From an uncultured Lachnospiraceae bacterium (lineage in GTDB: Bacteria > Bacillota_A > Clostridia > Lachnospirales > Lachnospiraceae): a stretch of DNA of 13,761 nt. The stretch spans positions 1 to 13,761 of the forward strand of contig USDU01000050.1 of NCBI GenBank assembly GCA_900553635.1, read 5' to 3'. The notes under the pieces are model-generated. The model did not search any database. It was not told the origin of the DNA and was given only the letters and a program-made list of their open reading frames with translations. The translations under genes and the position numbers were made by a program. Of the stretch, positions 1-6,186 are shown in pieces (the stretch's first letter is position 1; each line of letters opens with the position of its first letter).

Positions 1-2
1 AT

Positions 3-29
3 CCGGACCGGGAGCGGGTGGAGATATAA
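3..29 (+). other. possible C-terminal end of an upstream gene
   Basis: One frame entering the window reads PDRERVEI and then stops with TAA at 27-29. The stretch is GC-rich, like the element's genes, and the sequence turns sharply AT-rich just after the stop, as expected at the end of a gene. Eight residues are too few to name a product. A site-specific recombinase often sits at such a place, but nothing here proves it. Confidence 0.25.
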
Positions 30-402
30 TAAATTATCAGATAAATATGTCTGAATTGTTATGATTATTATGCAAATATTATAATTCTAAACAATCTCTA
101 AAATGTTAGCACTCCTACTTGATTATAAATATATAGGATTTATCCTGTTTTGTAGAAAAAGCGAAAATGCCAGAAACCTTGATTTTATAAGGATTCTTGG
201 CATTTTCTTTTTGTGACAGGGTGTGTCTGGATTTGTCATAAGCAAATGAAAATATGTAAAAAATATGTATGAGGAAAATACAGGTACAATTCAGAATTTT
301 GAAATGAGTGATAGGGATAAGGAATGAAATGTTTTATAAAAGCGGATACCTCTTATATGGGAATGTAAAGAAGCATCCACTCAATTTACAAAAAAATTTC
401 TA
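30..402. other. AT-rich non-coding stretch
   Basis: Apart from the terminator at 156-212 no gene or clear promoter is seen. The stretch 30-115 is very AT-rich with many short TTAT/ATAA words. The motif AAATATGTA recurs twice around 249-269. A TTGTCA at 233-238 could be a -35 element but no well-placed -10 follows. The base composition differs clearly from the genes downstream, so it may be a module border of the element. Confidence 0.35.
156..212. terminator. strong bidirectional intrinsic terminator
   Basis: The left arm (163-180, GAAAATGCCAGAAACCTT) pairs with the right arm (189-207) over about 18 bp with one single-base bulge and one mismatch, around a loop at 181-188. The right arm is followed by TTTTT (208-212). 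The left arm is preceded by AAAAA (156-160), which gives a U-run for transcripts on the minus strand. It therefore probably stops transcription from both sides and insulates the element's operons from upstream DNA. Confidence 0.8.
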
Positions 403-495
403 TTAAAATAATTGCTCTATATCTTGAGCTGTAAGTGTTCTCCATTCTGTTGAAGGAATACTAATCTGAGGAACAGTTTTTTGACTAGGATTCGA
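403..495 (-). pseudogene. short minus-strand coding remnant, unidentified
   Basis: Read on the minus strand this frame gives 30 residues, with parts such as VPQISIPSTEWRTLTAQDIE, ending ELF-like in QLF and TAA. The composition looks like the C-terminus of a real globular protein rather than a random AT-rich frame. An in-frame TAG (496-498) closes it upstream and no start codon or ribosome site is visible, so it would be the eroded tail of a gene. The family is not recognised. It could be a remnant of an insertion sequence or of host DNA; chance remains possible. Confidence 0.25.
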
Positions 496-537
496 CTAGC
501 ATTCAATGTCATCATTTATCTATAAAATTCCTTCAAA

Positions 538-556
538 TTCGGCCTCTCAGGCCGAA
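538..556. repeat. tight 8-bp hairpin
   Basis: TTCGGCCT (538-545) and AGGCCGAA (549-556) form a perfect 8-bp stem with a 3-base CTC loop. There is no T-run after it on either strand, so it is not a typical terminator. It may be a protein-binding palindrome or the trace of a mobile element end. Confidence 0.4.
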
Positions 557-951
557 GACAAATCCCCAAACATCATTTATGATTATATCAAGAACAGCAA
601 AAACCTGTTCACAGACAACTGAATAGCAGTTACAGCATGGAAAATTCCGGCGTATATTCGGCAGAATATCAGCGGGGCCTGCGAGGAGAGTTGATGGACC
701 GAGAGGTGAAGATGGAGCAGGTACAGATTGGATTGATTACGGCGGAAGGATAATAACTCACGAAGGGAGCTGAAGTGGTTTCCTGGCCCTCGAAATAAGC
801 AGCAGAGGGGACGAGCGGTATATAGAATACCGGTCTTGTGAACATCAGAGGATGTCATGCGGCAGGATTGCCAGTAACTCCCACGTACACGGGGCGAAGA
901 GGAACAAGCGTGTACTTACATGGAAAATATGAAATGGAGGGATAAGGAAGG
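557..951. other. intergenic region without a confident gene, rich in small inverted repeats
   Basis: No frame here is convincing. The best + strand candidates are 637-753 (ATG start, 38 residues beginning MENSGVYSAEYQ, no clear ribosome site) and 838-945 (GTG start, 35 residues, with TGRRGTSVYLHGKYEMEG near its end). Small inverted repeats cluster before the parM-like start: CGGTAT/ATACCG at 816-821 and 827-832, ACATC/GATGT around 842-855, and GTACACG/CGTGTAC at 885-891 and 909-915. Type II partition operons often have their centromere and operator just upstream, so this stretch is a candidate regulatory site. No tandem iterons are visible. Confidence 0.35.
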
Positions 952-1866
952 ATGTACAAAGGAATCGAGGTTATCGGGATTGATCATGGCTGGTCGTATA
1001 TGAAGACGATTTCTCATGTGTTTGTGACAGGTGTGGAAGAGATAGCGACAGAACCGGCCTTTACGAAAAATCTGCTGGAATTCGGTGGAAAATTCTATAA
1101 GATAGGCGGCACCCGGCTTGAAGTCCAGGATGTAAAAACGAAGAATGATAATTTTTTCCTGCTGACGCTGGCGGCCATTGCTAAGGAGCTGAAAAGCAGG
1201 GGAAAAAGGGAAGCAAAGATTTATCTGGCAGTGGGGCTTCCACTTACACGTTTCGGGCAGGAGCGTGCAGATTTCATTCGATATCTGACAGCCAGAAGGT
1301 GTGTGAAGTACCAGTTTGAAAAAGAAGAGTACCGGATAGAGGTTTTGAATGCGTTCGTGTTTCCTCAGTGTTATGCGGCGGTTGCTGATAAGCTTAGCAC
1401 TTATAAGCGAAAGGTACTGGTGGTAGACATTGGAAGCTGGACGATTGATATGATGCCGGTAGTCGATGAAGAGCCGGACGAGCCCAGATGCTCTACGCTA
1501 CAGAGAGGGTTGATTACCTGTATGCGCTCCATTAATGAACAGTGTGTCCGGCAGTTGAATGGAGAGGTAGATGAAAGCGATATTCAGGCAGTGATGCGGA
1601 TGGAGCGTAGCGGGTTGAATGGAGATTATACCAGAATCATTGAAAATGAGGTTCGGACTTTCATGGGGCAGATTTATCATTCCATCCGGGAGCACGGCTA
1701 TAATCTTCAGACTACGCCGTTGATTTTCGTAGGAGGCGGGGCAGTCGTGATGAAAAATTATGGCCCGGCACAGCAGGGAAATGTAACCTACAATGTGGAT
1801 ATCAAGGCCAATGCAAGAGGATATGAATATCTCACCTATACGGCGCTTAAGCAGATGCGTAGATAA
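952..1866 (+). CDS. ParM-like actin-family ATPase (plasmid segregation type)
   Basis: The 304-residue protein has the actin/Hsp70 ATPase signature. The phosphate-1 loop is around residues 9-14 (GIDHGW), the phosphate-2 loop at 157-166 (VVDIGSWTID) and the adenosine loop at 261-268 (GGGAVVMK). These are the defining motifs of ParM/StbA and Alp-type proteins, which polymerise to push or pull DNA copies apart. The length fits the family (about 300-330). The ATG follows a purine-rich ribosome site (GGAGG at 936-940, AAGGAAGG next to the start). A ribbon-helix-helix gene starts 9 bp after its stop, the usual partner arrangement of a type II partition operon. In an ICE it would stabilise the excised circular form; that role is inferred. 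There is no membrane segment, so it should be cytoplasmic. Confidence 0.85.
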   Translation: MYKGIEVIGIDHGWSYMKTISHVFVTGVEEIATEPAFTKNLLEFGGKFYKIGGTRLEVQDVKTKNDNFFLLTLAAIAKELKSRGKREAKIYLAVGLPLTRFGQERADFIRYLTARRCVKYQFEKEEYRIEVLNAFVFPQCYAAVADKLSTYKRKVLVVDIGSWTIDMMPVVDEEPDEPRCSTLQRGLITCMRSINEQCVRQLNGEVDESDIQAVMRMERSGLNGDYTRIIENEVRTFMGQIYHSIREHGYNLQTTPLIFVGGGAVVMKNYGPAQQGNVTYNVDIKANARGYEYLTYTALKQMRR

Positions 1867-1875
1867 GGAGCGGAT

Positions 1876-2319
1876 ATGAGTTTATCGACAATTCGTAAAA
1901 TGACGCTCAGGCTCAATATGGAGGAGCCGAAGCAGGCCGAGATCTACCAGATACTGACCAGTCTGGACAAATATATTTATAAATCCCAGAATCAGTTTCT
2001 GGTAGACGCGCTGCAGTTCTACATTGAACATAGCGGAAAAGATATGTTGACCCAGCAGGAGCAGGCCGAACAGCAGCGATACATCACGGCAGAGGAACTG
2101 GAGCAGATAAAAAAGGAGCTGCGTGAAGAACTGCTGGAAGAGGCGAGGAGGGAACTGCTGAAGCTGCTGGGACAGTATGCGGCAGGTACACAGAACCCGA
2201 TAGCTGGTCAGAGAAAGGCAGTGACGGAGCAGACAGATGAAATGGAACTGGAAAATGATACAGAGGGAGAAAACTCTGTAGTAGGCAATCTGGCATGCAG
2301 ATGGATGGGAGAGATTTAA
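1876..2319 (+). CDS. ParR-like ribbon-helix-helix DNA-binding adaptor
   Basis: The protein has 147 residues. Residues about 6-52 look like a ribbon-helix-helix fold: a basic N-terminal strand (RKMTLRLNM) followed by two helices ending in QFLVDALQFYIEH. Residues about 68-107 are a highly charged helix likely to form a coiled coil (EELEQIKKELREELLEEARREL). The C-terminal 40 residues are acidic and look disordered. ParR proteins bind centromere repeats with the ribbon-helix-helix part and touch ParM with the C-terminal part. The position directly after the ParM-like gene, with AAGGAG at 1864-1869, supports that role. ParR sequences diverge widely, so the call rests on fold and context, not close similarity. 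Its target site could be the inverted repeats at 816-915 or the array at 6152-6334. Confidence 0.65.
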   Translation: MSLSTIRKMTLRLNMEEPKQAEIYQILTSLDKYIYKSQNQFLVDALQFYIEHSGKDMLTQQEQAEQQRYITAEELEQIKKELREELLEEARRELLKLLGQYAAGTQNPIAGQRKAVTEQTDEMELENDTEGENSVVGNLACRWMGEI

Positions 2320-2493
2320 ATGAAATCGGTACTTGAGACAATCGGAAAAGGTTTTTGTGGAATCGGAAAGGTATCTCTGTGGATTGCGATTTTTGTATGG
2401 GTAATCGCAGTAACGGCGGCAAAGATATTTTTTGTATTGTTCTTAACACTTGCCAGAATGGTGCTGATTCTTATCAGTGCTGTGGAACCATAG
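2320..2493 (+). CDS. 57-residue single-span membrane peptide
   Basis: The ATG at 2320 directly abuts the TAA of the ParR-like gene (2317-2319), which suggests translational coupling. The product is 57 residues. It has a short N-terminal segment with a few Lys and Gly residues (MKSVLETIGKGFCGIGK), then an almost continuous hydrophobic stretch from about residue 18 to 55 with one Lys and one Arg inside, and ends ISAVEP. It probably crosses the membrane once or forms a hairpin. A terminator follows 12 bp after the stop, so it is the last gene of the partition operon. The function is unknown. It could anchor the partition apparatus or be a small toxin-like peptide, but the sequence alone does not decide. 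Confidence 0.6.
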   Translation: MKSVLETIGKGFCGIGKVSLWIAIFVWVIAVTAAKIFFVLFLTLARMVLILISAVEP

Positions 2494-2505
2494 GGAAAGG
2501 TAAGG

Positions 2506-2531
2506 AAAGCGCTTCTTCGGAGGCGCTTTTT
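2506..2531 (+). terminator. intrinsic terminator with UUCG tetraloop
   Basis: AAAGCGCTTC (2506-2515) pairs with GAGGCGCTTT (2520-2529) in a 10-bp stem with one G-T wobble. The loop is TTCG closed by a C-G pair, the exceptionally stable C(UUCG)G form, and TTTTT (2527-2531) follows. It ends the ParM/ParR/membrane-peptide operon. Confidence 0.9.
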
Positions 2532-2590
2532 GTATTATAAAGTCCCGTAAGGGGCTGGTAGTATCGGGTCCTGTGGGTAAAGGAGGAAGA

Positions 2591-2644
2591 ATGAGGTATA
2601 TACGTGACAAGCCGGGAAAGGCTGGATGGAGCGGTTGGCAATAG
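2591..2644 (+). CDS. 17-residue putative leader peptide
   Basis: A perfect AGGAGG (2581-2586) lies 4 bases before an ATG that opens 17 codons: MRYIRDKPGKAGWSGWQ, then TAG. Such a strong ribosome site for such a short frame suggests that translation itself is the purpose. The last five codons cover the left arm of the hairpin at 2630-2659, and the stop sits in its loop. Leader peptides that control attenuation have this layout. The codons show two Trp and several Arg/Lys/Gly but no run of one amino acid, so the signal could be general ribosome stalling, not the supply of one amino acid. The role is inference. Confidence 0.4.
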   Translation: MRYIRDKPGKAGWSGWQ

Positions 2645-2659
2645 GCTGGCTGCTTTTTT
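2630..2659 (+). terminator. possible attenuator-type terminator overlapping the leader peptide
   Basis: AGCGGTTGGC (2630-2639) can pair with GCTGGCTGCT (2645-2654) over 10 bp, including four G-T wobbles, around the loop AATAG (2640-2644); TTTTTT (2654-2659) follows. The stop codon of the 17-codon leader is in the loop, so a ribosome finishing the leader would mask the left arm and let transcription pass. An AGCC (2610-2613) upstream could form a competing small stem with GGCT at 2619-2622 or with the right arm. The wobble-rich stem is weaker than the one at 2506-2531. Confidence 0.5.
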
Positions 2660-2686
2660 ATTGTAAATGATATTTAAAGAGAGAGG

Positions 2687-2803
2687 GTGTGTAACGTAAA
2701 AGTACAGAAATCAGACCAGAGAAAGGAAAAGCCGGACAGGGTTCCGGGATATTGGAAGAGAAAACCAAAAAGGAAAGGGGATGAAAGATGGAGGCGAACC
2801 TAG
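2687..2803 (+). CDS. possible small, very basic peptide overlapping the next gene
   Basis: A frame from GTG 2687 to TAG 2801-2803 encodes 38 residues rich in Lys and Arg (for example DRVPGYWKRKPKRKGDERW). It overlaps the start of the first DUF5688 gene by 16 bp. The purine-rich AAAGAGAGAGG runs straight into the GTG without normal spacing, so initiation is doubtful. The stretch 2660-2787 is purine-rich on this strand, and such DNA yields Lys/Arg-rich frames by chance. It is listed as a low-confidence possibility; otherwise 2660-2787 is a plain untranslated leader. Confidence 0.2.
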   Translation: MCNVKVQKSDQRKEKPDRVPGYWKRKPKRKGDERWRRT

Positions 2804-3729
2804 AATTTTCAGATTTTTGTAGAAGCATACAAGAGGGGCTGGAACAGAAAAAAGAGCTTAAAAAATATCAGTTTACTATAGAGAATGGCGCGATTCTAAT
2901 TGCAAGGATAAGAAACGGACAGACAAGCAGTGCGGAAATGAAGCTGGATGATTCCTATGAACGGTATTGTAAATCAGGTGACTATGCAAGTGTATATGAG
3001 AGTCTTGAAAAATATCTGACAGAAATCGGAGCAAATTTGGATAAGTGCCTGGAGAGCAATCAGAAAGAGAAACTGATAAAGGAAAACTTGATTTTTAAGC
3101 TGGTCAATACACGTTATAACAGTGACTATTTGCAGGATGCTCCGCATAGAGAAATCGGCGATATGTCAGTGGTATATTGCTGGAAAATCTCGGACAAATT
3201 GTTTGGAAAACTTACAAATAACGTGATGGAAAAGCTGGGGTGGACAGAGGAGATGCTGTATGAGATGGCTTATAAGAATACAAGAGAAATGAATCCGCCT
3301 GTACTGGAAAGCATCTATGAAGCGATTGGCCCAACATGGGATACAAGCTATGAGAAAGAAATCAGAGCAAAAAGAATGCTGGTTCTTACGAATCAGAGTA
3401 AGGATTATGGAGCGGTCATGATGCTATATGATGATTTACTGCAAAGCGCGGCAAAACGTGCAGGAGAGGATATATATGTACTTCCATCGTCTGTGCATGA
3501 AGTAATTTTGATGCCGGTATCACTGACGAATGGTGTCATGGCGCAGTTGCGCTTACGTGAAGTAAATCGGAAAGAAGTAAAACCGAAAGACACGTTATCG
3601 TATACGGCATACAAATATGATGCGAAGGCTCATACTTTGAAACCAGTAGATTTCGGTGGTAGGAAACGAAAAAGTAAAAAAACGGAAAAGCAGCCTATAA
3701 ATTTAGATATTGCCGATAAGGTAAGATAG
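2788..3729 (+). CDS. DUF5688 family protein, copy 1
   Basis: This 313-residue soluble protein belongs to the DUF5688 family, found in clostridial mobile elements and genomes and of unknown biochemical function. Typical blocks are PHREIGDMSVVYCW (residues 119-132), GWTEEMLYEMAYKNT followed by NPP, and a C-terminal part with YDDLLQ, PSSVHEVIL and YDAKAHTLKP. It ends in a Lys/Arg-rich tail (GGRKRKSKKTEKQ). There is no signal peptide or membrane segment. The ATG has AAAGGGGAT upstream, with a competing ATG at 2781 that opens only a short frame. A second copy starts 8 bp after the stop, so both are made from one transcript. The gene is more AT-rich than the transfer genes downstream. A role in element maintenance or host interaction is possible but not shown. 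Confidence 0.8.
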   Translation: MEANLEFSDFCRSIQEGLEQKKELKKYQFTIENGAILIARIRNGQTSSAEMKLDDSYERYCKSGDYASVYESLEKYLTEIGANLDKCLESNQKEKLIKENLIFKLVNTRYNSDYLQDAPHREIGDMSVVYCWKISDKLFGKLTNNVMEKLGWTEEMLYEMAYKNTREMNPPVLESIYEAIGPTWDTSYEKEIRAKRMLVLTNQSKDYGAVMMLYDDLLQSAAKRAGEDIYVLPSSVHEVILMPVSLTNGVMAQLRLREVNRKEVKPKDTLSYTAYKYDAKAHTLKPVDFGGRKRKSKKTEKQPINLDIADKVR

Positions 3730-3737
3730 GAGGAAAA

Positions 3738-4697
3738 ATGGCAGGAAGAATGAATTTTGAAGAGTTTTGTAACCGTGTAGTACAGGAAATAAACCAGGAA
3801 AAAGCGCTGGGGGAGAGCGTTGCCAGTTATGAGGATAAAAAAATTCGTGTAACGGAAAGAAAAAATGGCCGCAGTGTGAGTACCGGACTGGAACCGAAAG
3901 GGTGTTATGACTGGTATGCTGCTACAGGAGATTTTACCAGGGTGTATGCTGATATCAAAGAAAATCTGCAGGCCGCAATGGAAGAGTTTCATGTGAAGAT
4001 GGGAGAGCTGAGAGTGGATAAAGAGTCCATTATGGAAAATCTGTATTTTCAGTTAGTAAATACGAAGAATACAGGGGAAATTCTGGATCACATGCCGCAT
4101 CGTGAAATGGGCGATATGTCGGTAGTCTACTGTTGGCATATTACAGATGAAATGGTTGGAAAAATCACGAATCAGGTAGCAAAAAGCTTTGGCTGGACAG
4201 AAGAAATGTTGTATCGGAGGGCCTATGAGAATACCCGGAAAGTGAATCCCCCGAGATTGGAAAGCATGGAGGATATATTGAAACGGCTGGGAGGTCCTGA
4301 GTTTGAAGTAGGACCGCTCTCGGTTCCAATGTATGTCCTCAGCAATCAGAAAAGCACGGCGGGAGCGGCAATGGTGTTGTATGACGATTTACTGCAGGAG
4401 GCAGCCAGAGAAATAGGTGGAGACCTGTGTGTTATTCCATCTTCAGTCCATGAAGTGATTTTAGCTCCTGGAGAGGGAGTGAATGTATTGGAATTACAGG
4501 AACTGATACGTGATATGAATAATAGGGTGGTAAGACCGGGTGATCTGTTATCAAATACTCCGTACATGTACGATGCCCAGGCGCATGAACTCAAACCTGC
4601 AGACGTACATCCGATAGAACGCACCAGCAGCCGGGAGGCCAGGGAACGGGACTATGAACCGGTATTTCAGCCCACTTATGCAGGCAGTGCCAGATAG
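3738..4697 (+). CDS. DUF5688 family protein, copy 2
   Basis: This 319-residue paralogue of the preceding gene shares its order of blocks: N-terminal NFEEFCNRVVQEI, PHREMGDMSVVYCW (residues 120-133), GWTEEMLYRRAYENTRKVNPP, LSNQKS, YDDLLQEAA, PSSVHEVIL and YDAQAHELKP. The N-terminal 90 residues and the C-terminal tail differ strongly from copy 1, and this copy lacks the Lys-rich tail. The ATG has an ideal site (TAGGAGGAAAA) overlapping the end of copy 1, so translation is probably coupled. The function is unknown. Two diverged copies side by side suggest duplication followed by specialisation, perhaps as partners in a heteromer. Confidence 0.82.
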   Translation: MAGRMNFEEFCNRVVQEINQEKALGESVASYEDKKIRVTERKNGRSVSTGLEPKGCYDWYAATGDFTRVYADIKENLQAAMEEFHVKMGELRVDKESIMENLYFQLVNTKNTGEILDHMPHREMGDMSVVYCWHITDEMVGKITNQVAKSFGWTEEMLYRRAYENTRKVNPPRLESMEDILKRLGGPEFEVGPLSVPMYVLSNQKSTAGAAMVLYDDLLQEAAREIGGDLCVIPSSVHEVILAPGEGVNVLELQELIRDMNNRVVRPGDLLSNTPYMYDAQAHELKPADVHPIERTSSREARERDYEPVFQPTYAGSAR

Positions 4698-4705
4698 GAG
4701 ACACT

Positions 4706-5215
4706 ATGGAGGAAGGATTTAAGCTGGAGCAGGTGGCTATACGTCTGGTTCCGGAAGCAGCCGTGTGGGATGCCGAGCCGATTCGAAGTCCGGAACGGGC
4801 AGTAGAAGTGTTGGGCAAATATATCCGGGATATGGATCGGGAAGCAGTCTGTGTAGTGAATTTCAATGCAAGGTTGCAGCCAATCAATTTTCAGATCGTC
4901 AGTATAGGAACCTTGGATCGGGCGCTATGTGAGCCCCGGGAGCTCCTAAAAGCAGGTATCCTGTCCAACGCAAGCTCCATGATGATCCTGCACAATCATC
5001 CGGCAGGAAGCATCGCGCCTTCTGGATGTGATATACAAATGACGGAAAGAATGGAAAAGGTGTGTGAATTGGTCGGAATCCCACTGATGGATAGTATCAT
5101 TGTCGGGTTTGGCCGGGAAGATTATTTCAGCTTTCGGGATGCTTCGATGCTGGTAGAGGAAAATCAGCAGATCGATAGAGCGGCTGAGGAAAGGAGCGGG
5201 AGAGCAGGAAGATGA
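4706..5215 (+). CDS. radC-like: RadC-like JAB/JAMM domain protein
   Basis: This 169-residue protein has a complete JAMM metal-binding motif: Glu46 (DREAVCV), His96-x-His98 (HNHPAG), Ser106 and Asp109, with the seven- and two-residue spacing of the family. This is the RadC/MPN+ zinc-metallohydrolase fold without the N-terminal helix-hairpin-helix region of chromosomal RadC. Such short forms are common on ICEs and plasmids, where their substrate is unknown. A role in DNA repair was proposed for RadC but is not well supported. The gene has AGGAGAC just before the ATG, 8 bp after the DUF5688 copy, and its stop overlaps the next start by 4 bp (ATGA, 5212-5215). The conserved active-site residues suggest a working enzyme, not a relic. 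Confidence 0.85.
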   Translation: MEEGFKLEQVAIRLVPEAAVWDAEPIRSPERAVEVLGKYIRDMDREAVCVVNFNARLQPINFQIVSIGTLDRALCEPRELLKAGILSNASSMMILHNHPAGSIAPSGCDIQMTERMEKVCELVGIPLMDSIIVGFGREDYFSFRDASMLVEENQQIDRAAEERSGRAGR

Positions 5216-6186
5216 GTGAAGCAGGCAGACGGTATACAGAGGAAGAACTTCGGATTGCGAAGAGTGTAGATTTGACGGCAGTGGCTCAGCGGCTGGGCTA
5301 TACGGTGGTACGGGTCGGATCTATGTACACCTTAAAAGAAATGGATTCCATCCGTATCTATAATCGCCGGAGCTGGTTCCGATGGTCAAGGGTTGCTGAA
5401 AAGGGCAGTAACGGAGGAACCCAGATTGATTTCCTGCGGGTGTTTGGTGGTATGACGGTCAAGGACGCAGTGTTCTGGCTTCTGGATTTTGCAGGATATC
5501 GGCGATTGGACGAGAAAGGGTTACAGTCACTCAAATATCAGGTGAAGGAAGAACAAGCGAAGAAGAAACCGTTTTGTCTGCCAGAGCCAGCGACAGATCA
5601 TAGGGAGGTTTACCGGTATCTAGGAGAAGAACGAAGCATCGACAGGGATGTGATTGACTTCTTTATCCGTCAGGACTTGATATATGCTTCCAAAAGATAC
5701 GGGGATGTGGTGTTCAAGGGAAATGACCGGAATGGGGTTACCCATTTTGCCAGCCTGCGTGGGCCGGATATCAAGTGGGATGTGGCCGGAAATAATAAGC
5801 ATTACGGCTTTAACTGCTGGAATGATGACAGTACAGAATTGGAGGTATTTGAGGGCGCAATAGATTTGTTGAGTTTCACGGAGCTGACACAGGACTATGA
5901 GACGAACAAGCTGGCGCTTGGAATGCTGGCAGACGCACCTTTGGAGACTTTTTTGGCAGAGCACCCACAGATCCGAAGCATAGCCTTCTGCCTGGATAAT
6001 GACCAGCCGGGAAGAGAGGCGACGGAGAGGCTGATGCGGAAGTATTACGAGAGAGGGTATGAAGTAGAGGACGCACCGCCGCCGTCAGCCTATAAGGATT
6101 ATAACGAGTGTCTGGCAGACTTGAAGAGACAGATGTTGCAGGAACGTGATTTGACGGCAAAAAGTGCTGGCAAAATGAAAAAATGA
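5212..6186 (+). CDS. DUF3991/TOPRIM domain protein (primase-like)
   Basis: The protein has 324 residues. Residues about 10-100 form the DUF3991-type N-terminal region (AVAQRLGYTVVR, a basic RIYNRRSWFRWSR patch, GGTQIDFLRVFGGM). Residues about 205-300 form a TOPRIM domain with the catalytic Glu214 (EVFEGAIDLL) and the Asp262-x-Asp264 pair (CLDNDQPG). TOPRIM domains cut or join nucleic acid phosphodiesters or make primers. This subgroup lacks the CHC2 zinc finger of DnaG and is typical of conjugative elements, probably helping replicate or process single-stranded element DNA. It is translationally coupled to the RadC-like gene through ATGA. The last residues (DLTAKSAGKMKK) are encoded by the first unit of the repeat array, and the TGA stop is part of a TGACGGCA box, so the array has either invaded or grown from this gene's 3' end. 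Confidence 0.8.
   Translation: MSEAGRRYTEEELRIAKSVDLTAVAQRLGYTVVRVGSMYTLKEMDSIRIYNRRSWFRWSRVAEKGSNGGTQIDFLRVFGGMTVKDAVFWLLDFAGYRRLDEKGLQSLKYQVKEEQAKKKPFCLPEPATDHREVYRYLGEERSIDRDVIDFFIRQDLIYASKRYGDVVFKGNDRNGVTHFASLRGPDIKWDVAGNNKHYGFNCWNDDSTELEVFEGAIDLLSFTELTQDYETNKLALGMLADAPLETFLAEHPQIRSIAFCLDNDQPGREATERLMRKYYERGYEVEDAPPPSAYKDYNECLADLKRQMLQERDLTAKSAGKMKK

Noticed and set aside
583..858. 91-residue minus-strand frame
   Set aside because: Composition is not protein-like in a consistent way, there is no ribosome site, and it points away from the surrounding operon.
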